Positions 6,471 to 12,975 of a DNA stretch of 13,575 nucleotides are shown here, piece after piece. This DNA comes from an uncultured Bacteroidales bacterium (GTDB lineage: Bacteria > Bacteroidota > Bacteroidia > Bacteroidales > Marinilabiliaceae), in assembly GCA_937892095.1 (NCBI GenBank), contig CALAVC010000254.1, forward strand, positions 1 to 13,575. Reading direction: 5' to 3'. Each line of letters begins with the position of its first letter. Within the stretch, counting starts at the first letter, position 1. Under the pieces are notes generated by a model, which worked only from the letters and a program-made list of their open reading frames with translations, ran no database searches and was not told where the DNA came from. Made by a program: the position numbers and the translations under genes.

Positions 6471-9263
6471 TTAGCGATAGCGTCCGTTGTCGCGAGGGCT
6501 ACTGCTTTGATCAAATTTCAGGTCGCGAAGGATGGAACTGCTACAAGAAATATTGAACGAATAGGATTTATAGAGACCTACTGGCACGACATTGAAGTTC
6601 ATAGACCAGCAGTGGAGGTCGCGAGTTATACCGAGCGATGTTTGAGAAAGTTTTTTCTCGTCGAAGCTATAGCCAGAAGAGATTGAGAACTTCCATTTGT
6701 CGGTAAGAGATATTGACGCATTGGCATTTATGGAGGATGTTACTTTGAGACCATACTTGCATTTTTCAGCATCGAAAGTTCCTTGCGAGACAGATAGACT
6801 ATAGTTGAAAGATATGCTCCAAGGCATATCGAACTTTGCATATCCATCAGCTTCGTTACTATGGTCTTCGGTGGATGAACTTTTAGGGTTTTCGACCTGC
6901 GCACCGGGATTGGGTGTGTCGCTTTCGGCAGCTCTCATTGCCCAATCTTCATCGAAGTCGTCGTCGGAAGACGATTGGGTGCTACTATTTTTATCTTTAC
7001 GCTTGAATGTTTCGGGCGAGAGTTGGTAGCCGAAACTTAGGCTTGCGGAGCGGAATTGTACGAGCCTGTGATTTTGCCGAATGGCTGGTTTGTTGACCCT
7101 CACGGCACGACCAGCATTTGCTACGAGGCCATAGGGGTCGAAATTGGCATTGAAACTTACGCTTGTGCCGAAGACCTTTGTACGACCACTCATGGATATG
7201 TTGTCCATTCGGAGTGAATCTTTCATAAAGTCGTATCCAGAAGAGAAGCTAAGGCTTTCGAGGAGGGATATTTTTTTAAATCCTGACGTATCGGCATCGG
7301 ATTTTACTTTCATTTCGAGAGTGTTGGCGAGCGAATAGCTTAGACGACCACTTTTGGCTGAACCGGGAGTGCCATAGAGATAACCTTCGTAGAGCGAATA
7401 TTTGTAGTCGACGACCTTATCGTTTTTCTTGTCGTAGTATTGGAAGCGTTCGTAGAATCCGTAGCGCGGATTGGAAAAATCTGGTGTATAGGATATGCTG
7501 ACAGAAGGGGTCATGACATGGCGAATGGCATTAATGCGGTCTCCAAAGATGGCGCGTATGGGTCGGTAGAATGTGTATATCTTGGTGCTGGTGCCGACTG
7601 AGAAGCTGAAATCGTAGGCACGATTGAAGCCACGGATTGGGTCTTGCTTAACTATTTTTTGATTGTCTTCGTCCCACACTTTGCGCGTCTTGTTGAGGTA
7701 CCAACGTTCGGTGTAGTTGATAGATGGCGTAAGAGAGAAATAGCGCAAGACTTTCATGTTGGTAGATATGGGTATGGAGTGGCGCATACCATTTTTCCAG
7801 ACTGTAGAGAAACTCTCGGGGCGGAAAGTGAGTTCACTTTCTTTGCAAGAGATTGAGTTTTTCATAGACATGGAGTAGCCAACGTTGATGTTGTAGAATG
7901 GATTTTGACTAGAGCCGACAGACTTCTTGGGTTTGAACGGATAGAAACGTCGGGAGGAGCTAACAGCGAGGTCGGGAATGGTGAGACTAATTGAAGTGTC
8001 GCGACTATTTTGAGAATGCAAGAGTGAAGCGGTCATGCGGAAAGGATTCCACGACCACTTGCGACTATATGATATGCTGGAGCTTTTTTGGTTGGTGGCC
8101 AAAGTGGTTGGGTTGACGAGGTTGCCAACATTGTTCTTGTTGTAGGAGCTGGTAGAGAAGTTGACACTGGCCGAGAACGTTATGTCGGGATTGGCTTTAG
8201 AGTCTTGGGAGTGATTCCAACGAACTGAGAAGTCGTTATTTTTCTGGTAGTCGGGAAGGTTTTTCTCGGAGGTTATGTTGGTGATGAAGTCGGTGGAAAA
8301 GCTACCGCTGAATTTGTATCTTTTCTTGTAGGTGCTTGAAAGATGGAGTCCCCAAGAGCCTTTGGTGTAGACATCACCAAGTATTTTCATATCGAAATAT
8401 TCGTTGGCAGCCCAATAGTAACCGCCATTACGGAGATAGAAGCCACGCGTTGATTCATCTCCGTAGGATGGGATGATGATGCCCGAACTGTAGGACTTGG
8501 TGTTTGGTATGATGGCAAATGGTAGTGCCACTGGAAGTGGGACGTCGAGCAGAACGAGATAGGCTGGACCTGTTACTGTTTTTTTGCCAGGGATGACTTT
8601 GGCTTTGGTGAGATTGAGGTAGAAGTGTGGGTGCTCGTGGTCTTGACAAGTAGTATACTTGGCATTGCGCATGAAATAGGTTTGCTCATCGACACGCTTG
8701 GCTCGCTGACCGACTACATATCCTTCGCCTTGCTCGGTAACGATGTGGGTTATGATGGCTTTCTTGGTGTCGAAATTGTATTTCATTTCGCGCATGGTAT
8801 ATTCGCCACTCTTGTCGGTAAAGACTGGCAAGCCGACTTCGGCACCAGTAGAGTCGGTACGTCCGTAGGCGTAGGCGAGTGAGCTATCCATGTCGAGCTC
8901 GATGACATAGGCTGTTAACTTTATGTCGCCATAGTCGATTTGGGCATCGCCATAGAGATACATTTTCTTCTTTTCGAAATCGAAGTGCATTGAGTCTTTG
9001 GCTTGATACTTTACTTCGGTATCGAGCATAGACTTGGACTTCGACTGCTGGGGTGCTGGCTTTGAATGTCCTTGAGACTTTACGGCTTGGCTGACAGAAA
9101 GGCTATCAACAATAGTGCGATTGAGGACTAAAGAGTCTGGCTGCGAAGATGAAAAAAGCAAACTATCGGCAGATTCTTGCGCAAAGGTTCCGACAGATAA
9201 TAGCAAAATAGGCAATAGTATTTGCCAAAACAAATTGTGTGTATTATGTATACGTCGGAGCAA
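6471..9263 (-). CDS. lptD: LPS-assembly outer-membrane protein LptD (OstA family)
   Basis: About 930 residues. This is the beta-barrel translocon that inserts lipopolysaccharide into the outer leaflet. A signal peptide at residues 1-28 (RRIH, then a hydrophobic run, then TFAQE) is followed by a Ser/Gln/Lys-rich linker. The periplasmic OstA/LptA-like beta-jellyroll comes next (FDFEKKKMYLYGDAQIDYGD, with GEYTMREMKYNFDT further on). A CxxxxxPHFYL element begins at Cys206, and the long C-terminal barrel is rich in alternating aromatic strands. Length and architecture match Bacteroidetes LptD. I chose the TTG at 9263: a TAATTTTG promoter box at 9288-9295 predicts transcription from about 9281, after the in-frame ATG at 9365, and the signal peptide begins right at the TTG. 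It seems to be the first gene of an operon with the two hydrogenase-like subunits, which follow at 19- and 17-bp gaps. Confidence 0.87.
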   Translation of the reverse strand: MLRRIHNTHNLFWQILLPILLLSVGTFAQESADSLLFSSSQPDSLVLNRTIVDSLSVSQAVKSQGHSKPAPQQSKSKSMLDTEVKYQAKDSMHFDFEKKKMYLYGDAQIDYGDIKLTAYVIELDMDSSLAYAYGRTDSTGAEVGLPVFTDKSGEYTMREMKYNFDTKKAIITHIVTEQGEGYVVGQRAKRVDEQTYFMRNAKYTTCQDHEHPHFYLNLTKAKVIPGKKTVTGPAYLVLLDVPLPVALPFAIIPNTKSYSSGIIIPSYGDESTRGFYLRNGGYYWAANEYFDMKILGDVYTKGSWGLHLSSTYKKRYKFSGSFSTDFITNITSEKNLPDYQKNNDFSVRWNHSQDSKANPDITFSASVNFSTSSYNKNNVGNLVNPTTLATNQKSSSISYSRKWSWNPFRMTASLLHSQNSRDTSISLTIPDLAVSSSRRFYPFKPKKSVGSSQNPFYNINVGYSMSMKNSISCKESELTFRPESFSTVWKNGMRHSIPISTNMKVLRYFSLTPSINYTERWYLNKTRKVWDEDNQKIVKQDPIRGFNRAYDFSFSVGTSTKIYTFYRPIRAIFGDRINAIRHVMTPSVSISYTPDFSNPRYGFYERFQYYDKKNDKVVDYKYSLYEGYLYGTPGSAKSGRLSYSLANTLEMKVKSDADTSGFKKISLLESLSFSSGYDFMKDSLRMDNISMSGRTKVFGTSVSFNANFDPYGLVANAGRAVRVNKPAIRQNHRLVQFRSASLSFGYQLSPETFKRKDKNSSTQSSSDDDFDEDWAMRAAESDTPNPGAQVENPKSSSTEDHSNEADGYAKFDMPWSISFNYSLSVSQGTFDAEKCKYGLKVTSSINANASISLTDKWKFSISSGYSFDEKKLSQTSLGITRDLHCWSMNFNVVPVGLYKSYSFNISCSSSILRDLKFDQSSSPRDNGRYR

Positions 9264-9287
9264 AACAGCATTGATGGGTTGCAAGGG

Positions 9288-9295
9288 CAAAATTA
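9288..9295 (-). promoter_or_regulatory. Putative -7 box of the lptD operon promoter
   Basis: TAATTTTG on the minus strand fits TAnnTTTG exactly and is identical to the tRNA-Leu promoter box at 445-452. No good -33 TTG is found at the expected distance. If used, transcription would begin near 9281, giving an 18-base leader to the TTG start of lptD. Confidence 0.5.
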
Positions 9296-9389
9296 CTGAA
9301 AAATATAATGTAAGATGGACATGATGAAAAGGTATTTTTCGAAATGGTTGAAGGATACATTCCACATCCTAATGCGACAGAAAAAGTAA

Positions 9390-9581
9390 GGTCAAGGAAT
9401 GTATATACAAAAAAGAAATAGGAACAATAAGAGGAAAGACAATACCCTTCGTCTATCATACATATATTCTTTGACCAAGAAGTGGGTGCAGAGGGTAGCC
9501 GTGACGGTGACGCACAAGTTCGACTCTTGTGCCACCTACAAGATTATTGAATGTCTAACAAACAAAAAAAGGTCAAAGAAT
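9390..9581. repeat. Three copies of the 11-bp repeat GGTCAARGAAT
   Basis: GGTCAAGGAAT lies at 9390-9400 (+), GGTCAAAGAAT at 9466-9476 (-) and GGTCAAAGAAT at 9571-9581 (+). The last two form a perfect 11-bp inverted repeat that encloses the tRNA-like block. The arrangement resembles arm-type integrase sites around a core, or operators of a regulator; neither is proven. Confidence 0.6.
9489..9538 (+). pseudogene. 3' half of a leucine-type tRNA (possible attachment-site relic)
   Basis: The 50 bases from CAG to A align without gaps to the 3' half of the intact tRNA-Leu(CAG) in this window, from anticodon to discriminator, which is also exactly 50 bases. Shared landmarks are CAG at the anticodon, a TAG ending the anticodon stem, a long variable arm (here with a CCG/CGG hairpin), and a T arm ACAAG-TTCGACT-CTTGT with the invariant GTTCGANTC. 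The acceptor strand GCCACCT and discriminator A follow. No 5' half (an AGGTGGC acceptor strand or D arm) is found upstream, so this is not a working tRNA. The seven bases just before it (GTGGGTG, 9482-9488) can pair with CACCTAC (9533-9539), which may be chance. Confidence 0.55.
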
Positions 9582-9605
9582 GATAGGAGAGAAGCACAAC
9601 ATCAC

Positions 9606-9851
9606 ATGATAAACAAACCACATACCAAAGTGGGGGCTATCCAAAGCAAGGCGACAATAGCAAAGGCGCTGGGCTTTTCGTCTAACTATTTTTTTGCGAA
9701 CAAAGTGCATGCAAACATGCAACTGCTTAGTCGACTTGAAAAAGTTGGATACTGCCGACGTCAGAAAGTCCTGACACCATGCGAGGTCAAAATCATTTGT
9801 GAATATTATGGCTATCCGATTACAGACGAAGAACTTTATGGAGAGGAGTAA
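9606..9851 (+). CDS. Small DUF4248-like protein of mobile elements
   Basis: An 81-residue protein and the first gene of the plus-strand module. It has a helical N-terminal half with a possible helix-turn-helix (KATIAKALGFSSNYF, 16-30), then LEKVGYCRRQKVLTPCEVKIICEYYGYP (44-71, described here by its core GY-x(5)-LTP-x(2)-V-x(2)-I pattern). That pattern resembles DUF4248, a family of small proteins common in Bacteroidetes prophages and conjugative elements. The match is from memory and not certain. The start at 9606 has a GGAGAG about 14 bp upstream and removes the tRNA-like block from the protein. The 3' end overlaps the next start by 14 bp, so the two are probably translationally coupled. A DNA-binding or regulatory role is an inference. 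The gene contains the inverted repeat TGCATG-CAAA-CATGCA (9706-9721). Confidence 0.6.
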   Translation: MINKPHTKVGAIQSKATIAKALGFSSNYFFANKVHANMQLLSRLEKVGYCRRQKVLTPCEVKIICEYYGYPITDEELYGEE

Positions 9852-10161
9852 GCACAACACCTACGGATTTGACAAATGCGCGTCGGAAGCTGACGTGCAG
9901 GCTCGCTGGCGAGAGTTGGCAAAACTCTTACACCCCGACCACGGAGGGGACAACACACTGCTTGTCGAAGCACGACAAGCACGCGACTATCGACTGCACG
10001 AAATAAGCAATGCACAGCGAGAGACCAACAACTTGCCGAATGTGATTTTATCGGTTCTCGGGTCGGAAGCTGTGCAGAAGATTCTTGCAGACGAAGTAAG
10101 CCGAAGGCTATCGCCCGAGGTAAAAAATGCACTCATGACAATTCTTAAACACGCAAAGTAA
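9838..10161 (+). CDS. Small J-domain (DnaJ-like) protein
   Basis: A 107-residue protein whose N-terminal 45 residues form a J-domain. YGFDKCASEADVQARWRELA (9-28) corresponds to helices I and II, followed by the invariant H-P-D (32-34) and GGD. The HPD loop is what stimulates DnaK ATPase. Helix III looks short (LLVEARQARDYRLHEI). There is no G/F region, zinc finger or C-terminal substrate domain; the rest is a helical tail with Lys/Arg. The first ATG (9838) is needed to include helix I. It lies between a small mobile-element gene and the primosome gene. In phage lambda, DnaJ/DnaK remodel the replication complex to free DnaB helicase, so a replication co-chaperone role is a reasonable inference but is untested. 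Confidence 0.72.
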   Translation: MERSKHNTYGFDKCASEADVQARWRELAKLLHPDHGGDNTLLVEARQARDYRLHEISNAQRETNNLPNVILSVLGSEAVQKILADEVSRRLSPEVKNALMTILKHAK

Positions 10162-10167
10162 ACCGAA

Positions 10168-10956
10168 ATGGAAATACAATATTTCAGCCACGACTATAAC
10201 GCCAGTCGGGACATCAAGATGCGACGACTTCACATGACAATGGGCTACGAGGGCATCGGACTATATTGGACACTTGTGGAGTATCTGTATGAAAACGACA
10301 ACTATTGTGCCCTGTCCGACCTTGACATCATAGCCTACGACATGCACACTACCGAGGAGCTACTACGCCAGCTCATAGAAAACTTTAATCTCTTCGAAAT
10401 AGAGGGCGATTATTTCTACTCGGCAAGCATACGCAGGCGCATGGACAAGCGCAGTGCGACCAGCGAGCGCAACAAAAACAACGCAAAAAAGCGCTACGAC
10501 AAAGAAAGTCGCAGTGCGACATCTGAGAGTTCGCAGGGGAAAATAAAAATAAAAGAAAAAGAAAATAATATAAAAGAAAAAGAAAATAATACTAGTTTAC
10601 CCCCTTTATCCCCCAAGGGGAAAAACCGAGCGACCACAAAGTTTGATTTTGATGAGGACAATCCGCCTGAGTGGATTGACCCCAGAATTGTTGCGCCGTT
10701 CAAGACGTGGCTGGTCTACAAACGCACCGAAAAGCACAGCGGATATGCAAGCGAACAGACAGCCCGCACGTGCTACGAGCAATTGATGAAAACTTTTGAT
10801 GGCGACATCGGTCTGGCCATCAATCGCATAAACATGGCCATTGCCAATGGCTACATCGGTCTCGTGTGGGACAGCGACCGGCACGGTACGCCACGGCAAA
10901 AGTCGCAGAACCCGCAAGTTATCAACACCGCCAACAAAGTTTACGAGACATGGTAG
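10168..10956 (+). CDS. Lin1244/Lin1753-type (DUF4373) replication initiation protein
   Basis: 262 residues. The N-terminal domain (1-90) carries the family pattern F-x-HD-x(2)-A-x(2)-D, then YEGIGLYWTLVEYLYE (27-42), a winged-helix fold found in Gram-positive and Bacteroidetes phages and mobile elements. A basic, low-complexity linker follows (95-155), with a duplicated RSATSE and a twice-repeated IKEKENN. The C-terminal region (172-236; FKTWLVYKRTEKHSGY, then AIANGYIGLVWDSDR) resembles the DnaD-like tail of phage primosome proteins that recruit the helicase loader. It follows the J-domain gene by 6 bp and overlaps the DnaC-like gene by 7 bp, which supports a joint replication role. It most likely binds the element's origin and hands over to the loader. 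The linker also encodes the C-rich SLPPLSPKG segment, with a small GC hairpin in the DNA at 10601-10620. Confidence 0.85.
   Translation: MEIQYFSHDYNASRDIKMRRLHMTMGYEGIGLYWTLVEYLYENDNYCALSDLDIIAYDMHTTEELLRQLIENFNLFEIEGDYFYSASIRRRMDKRSATSERNKNNAKKRYDKESRSATSESSQGKIKIKEKENNIKEKENNTSLPPLSPKGKNRATTKFDFDEDNPPEWIDPRIVAPFKTWLVYKRTEKHSGYASEQTARTCYEQLMKTFDGDIGLAINRINMAIANGYIGLVWDSDRHGTPRQKSQNPQVINTANKVYETW
10549..10590 (+). repeat. Perfect 21-bp tandem duplication in the linker of the DUF4373 gene
   Basis: Two identical adjacent copies of a 21-bp A-rich unit (10549-10569 and 10570-10590) encode IKEKENN twice. As 21 is a multiple of three, copy-number change keeps the frame. This looks like a slippage-prone linker whose length can vary. 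Confidence 0.95.
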
Positions 10957-11678
10957 AGTCGCTCCAAAACATTCTCGAAAGAGCTGGCGCCCTCGACGCA
11001 GTGCGAAGTGTTATGCTTGGTCAGAGGGTCAACGACCGCGTTGTGTGGTCTGCCACATTCGACAACCCTCTGCATAGCCAACTACTGACTGCCGCAGTAG
11101 CGACCTACACAAGCATGTATCAGCGTCCATTGCCGTCGGTTGTGGATCGCGTCTACGCCATGAAGTGCGTCATGTGGCTGTTTATTCGCAATCAGGTTGG
11201 CGCATCGGCCCAATGGATTGATGCCTACGACGAAGTGGCAAGGTGGCTCTGCTCCAACGACGGGCGTGGACTTTTCTTGCTGGGCAATTGTGGGACGGGC
11301 AAAACGATGATTGTTCGCGACGTCGTCGTGCCCATTGTGCGGGCTCTCTATGGCAAAGTGATTCACTTTTTCAACGCCACAGACCTGAACTCAAACGACG
11401 CGTCGGCACACTTCAATGGCGACATGCGCGAGCCTTTGGCGTGGAAGATGTTTAAGTGCGTCGTTATCGACGACCTCGGCAGTGAGTTTGTGAGCGACTT
11501 TCGCGACCTTGCAATGGGAGTGCTCACCGACGAAGCGGAGAAAAACGGCAAGTTGCTAATCTTGACTTCTAACCTCTCGCGCGAGGAGCTCTTGGAGCGA
11601 TATGGCGAGCGAGTGGTGGACAGGCTTACAGCCCTGACGCACCGCGTGGTATTCAACGGCAAAAGTTTTAGATGTTAA
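10950..11678 (+). CDS. DnaC/IstB-like AAA+ replicative helicase loader
   Basis: A 242-residue AAA+ ATPase. Walker A is GNCGTGKT (112-119), Walker B VVIDD (171-175), sensor I TSN (206-208), and an arginine-finger region RYGERVVDRL (217-226) is followed by the conserved THRVVFNGKSFR ending. The order, the spacing and the ending in ...G.S.R match DnaC-type loaders rather than IstB of IS21, and no transposase gene is adjacent. The N-terminal 100 residues replace the DnaB-binding domain and are not recognisable. The start at 10950 overlaps the end of the DUF4373 gene by 7 bp (ATGGTAG), typical of coupled genes. A start at 10866 would lie deep inside the upstream gene. It should load DnaB-type helicase at the element's origin with the preceding proteins. 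It is the last gene before a strong hairpin. Confidence 0.85.
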   Translation: MVESLQNILERAGALDAVRSVMLGQRVNDRVVWSATFDNPLHSQLLTAAVATYTSMYQRPLPSVVDRVYAMKCVMWLFIRNQVGASAQWIDAYDEVARWLCSNDGRGLFLLGNCGTGKTMIVRDVVVPIVRALYGKVIHFFNATDLNSNDASAHFNGDMREPLAWKMFKCVVIDDLGSEFVSDFRDLAMGVLTDEAEKNGKLLILTSNLSREELLERYGERVVDRLTALTHRVVFNGKSFRC

Positions 11679-11690
11679 CGTGTTTAAGAG

Positions 11691-11750
11691 CTTGCTGGCA
11701 CACACATAAAAGGTAAGATTTGGCGGTGTGTGTGCTGGCAAGACCTTTTT
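11691..11750 (+). terminator. Long hairpin terminator after the replication module
   Basis: A 16-bp stem (11691-11706 with 11727-11742) has two adjacent G:U wobbles that pair only in the plus-strand RNA, a 20-base loop, and ACCTTTTT directly after. It lies 12 bp past the DnaC-like stop codon. The core TGCTGGCA occurs in both arms. Confidence 0.75.
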
Positions 11751-11767
11751 AGTTATATGTGAGTAAA

Positions 11768-11811
11768 TAACTTTATCTAACTTTATTTAACTGCAAATAA
11801 CGGGAAATAAC
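11768..11811. repeat. Five helically phased TAAC boxes (10-bp period)
   Basis: TAAC occurs at 11768, 11778, 11788, 11798 and 11808, exactly one helical turn apart. Units follow the loose pattern C-N3-A-N2-TAA, most clearly TATCTAACTT, TATTTAACTG, CAAATAACGG and GAAATAACGA. The 179-bp gap between the DnaC-like gene and the next gene holds only this array and the terminator. Possible roles are origin iterons for the neighbouring replication proteins or an operator of the downstream gene. No TAnnTTTG promoter is seen. Confidence 0.6.
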
Positions 11812-11857
11812 GATGCCAATTTTTGGTGTTGTAAACTTGTAGTCAAACAAGAATTTG

Positions 11858-12961
11858 ATGAACAAGTTCATACCGATATTGGCAATTTTGGGCGGAGGAG
11901 CGTGGCTCTTGGCAAAGGGGACAGGGCTTTCGAACATGGCAAAGAACCTGACTTTTACGCCAAGGCTGGACGGCAAGCCTAAACTATATGCAGGCGGAGG
12001 AGTGACGGCATTTTTGTCGGTGATAGGGCTAAGCAATGGGAGCAAGGTGCGCCTACCACTGGCGGTGGATTTTGAGAACAGAAGCGATGAGGAGCTAACC
12101 ATTGGCGTAAGTGCTGTCTTTGTCAACTACAAAGGCGAAAAGATTGCTCAGAGCGTGCCGGGCGTGTCGAGCGTAAGGATTGCAAAGCAAGGCAAGAGCA
12201 CACTAAGTGGAATAAACGTCGACGTGTCGCTTAGTAGCCTTATCAGCATAGCTGGGCAAGCCATTTCGACAAAGCTGTCGGGAGGAGATTTTTCGGCACT
12301 GACCAACGACATAAGCGTAGACTTGTCGATAGTCATTAACAACGCCATTGTGGTGAACGTCAGCAAGAAGCTGGGCGAAGAGGGTACGGTGCAGACCGAC
12401 AAACAGACCGACAAGACATTGCTGGGCTTAGGACTGGTGGCGACAAAGGCGCGCGAGATACGGAGCATTGGCGACTACATTGCATACTTGCCAAGCAAGA
12501 CGGAGCTACGATATAACGACCTTGTTGTGGTGCCCAATGGTGGAGTGCGCGACACGGCAGAGCTTATGCACAAAGTGGTGCGTGCCTACGCGAGCGACAC
12601 AGCAGAGATAGCAAAGCGATTGGCGAGCAACACACTTCGCGACACATTGGCCAACATTTGGAAATTTGTCTACACGCATATCCAGTATGTGCGCGATAGT
12701 CCACTGCGCGAGCAGGTGCGCCGACCACTGCGTACGCTATATGACCAAAAGGGCGATTGCGATTGCTACGCAACGCTAATTGGCAGTATACTGACCAACC
12801 TTAACATTCCTTTTAAGTTTCGCATAGCGGCCTACGAGGCAGGGCGCTATCAGCATGTGTATGTTGTCGTGCCAGTTGACGACGGAGGCTATTATGCGGT
12901 AGACCCTGTTATGGACGTGTGCTTTGCGGAGAAACAACCGAGTAAGTTTTTTGATGTGTAG
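11858..12961 (+). CDS. Membrane-anchored LEA14-like / transglutaminase-like protein
   Basis: 367 residues. An N-terminal hydrophobic segment (3-20, IPILAILGGGAWLLA) should anchor or export it. Residues about 30-170 look like a beta-rich LEA14/WHy-type domain (RLPLAVDFENRSDEELTIG, with GINVDVSLSSL later). The C-terminal part (about 200-360) is a transglutaminase-like cysteine-protease fold. Its catalytic triad is Cys301 in QKGDCDCYATL, His333 in YQHVYVVV and Asp349 in YAVDP; the following LNIPFKFR matches the usual strand after the nucleophile helix. The family includes peptidases, cross-linking enzymes and peptidoglycan-active proteins, so substrate and direction of reaction are unknown. The ATG at 11858 is preceded by an in-frame TTG and no good ribosome-binding site. 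A virion-membrane, cell-entry or envelope role in the element is possible. I do not recognise a named member. Confidence 0.75.
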   Translation: MNKFIPILAILGGGAWLLAKGTGLSNMAKNLTFTPRLDGKPKLYAGGGVTAFLSVIGLSNGSKVRLPLAVDFENRSDEELTIGVSAVFVNYKGEKIAQSVPGVSSVRIAKQGKSTLSGINVDVSLSSLISIAGQAISTKLSGGDFSALTNDISVDLSIVINNAIVVNVSKKLGEEGTVQTDKQTDKTLLGLGLVATKAREIRSIGDYIAYLPSKTELRYNDLVVVPNGGVRDTAELMHKVVRAYASDTAEIAKRLASNTLRDTLANIWKFVYTHIQYVRDSPLREQVRRPLRTLYDQKGDCDCYATLIGSILTNLNIPFKFRIAAYEAGRYQHVYVVVPVDDGGYYAVDPVMDVCFAEKQPSKFFDV

Positions 12962-12967
12962 AGGAGG
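12962..12967 (+). promoter_or_regulatory. Strong Shine-Dalgarno of the 12976 gene
   Basis: AGGAGG lies 8 bases before the ATG at 12976 and right after the stop of the upstream gene. The other genes here lack such a site, so this one fixes the start and suggests high translation. Confidence 0.7.
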
Positions 12968-12975
12968 AGAAAGGT

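Larger units (their letters stand above)
9264..9605. other. Divergent intergenic region between chromosomal and phage-like genes
   Basis: This 342-bp region separates minus-strand lptD from the plus-strand replication module. It contains the putative lptD -7 box, three GGTCAARGAAT repeats, the 10-bp palindrome TGTATATACA (9400-9409), and a tRNA-like block at 9489-9538. I see no clear TAnnTTTG promoter directed at the plus-strand genes. One plus-strand frame stays open from 9399 into the 9606 gene, but its upstream part runs through the tRNA-like block and has no protein character that I recognise. No integrase gene is present. Confidence 0.7.

Noticed and set aside
4964..6514. Active [NiFe] hydrogenase or complex I subunit
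   Set aside because: No Ni ligands and only one N2 cysteine in the partner; calling it a hydrogenase or NADH dehydrogenase would overstate its function.
9231..9257. AT-rich TATTATGTATAC as a XerCD dif site
   Set aside because: It lies inside the lptD signal-peptide coding region and lacks the paired 11-bp dif arms.
6471..9365. ATG at 9365 as the lptD start
   Set aside because: It would put 34 non-signal-like residues before the signal peptide and lies upstream of the predicted transcription start near 9281. The TTG at 9263 fits better, though this is not certain.
9399..9605. Open frame extending the 9606 gene upstream
   Set aside because: It runs through the tRNA-like block and repeats and shows no protein family pattern. 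The ATG at 9606 gives a protein of the expected size.
9960..9980. Perfect 8-bp inverted repeat GCTTGTCG-AAGCA-CGACAAGC
   Set aside because: It lies inside the J-domain coding sequence with no T-run or promoter nearby; probably chance.
10601..10620. CCCCTT/AAGGGG hairpin with C-runs as a terminator or frameshift site
   Set aside because: It is inside the initiator gene, the frame stays open and conserved across it, and no alternative frame of interest follows.
10950..11678. IstB of an IS21-type insertion sequence
   Set aside because: No IstA transposase or terminal repeats are present; the operon partners are replication proteins.
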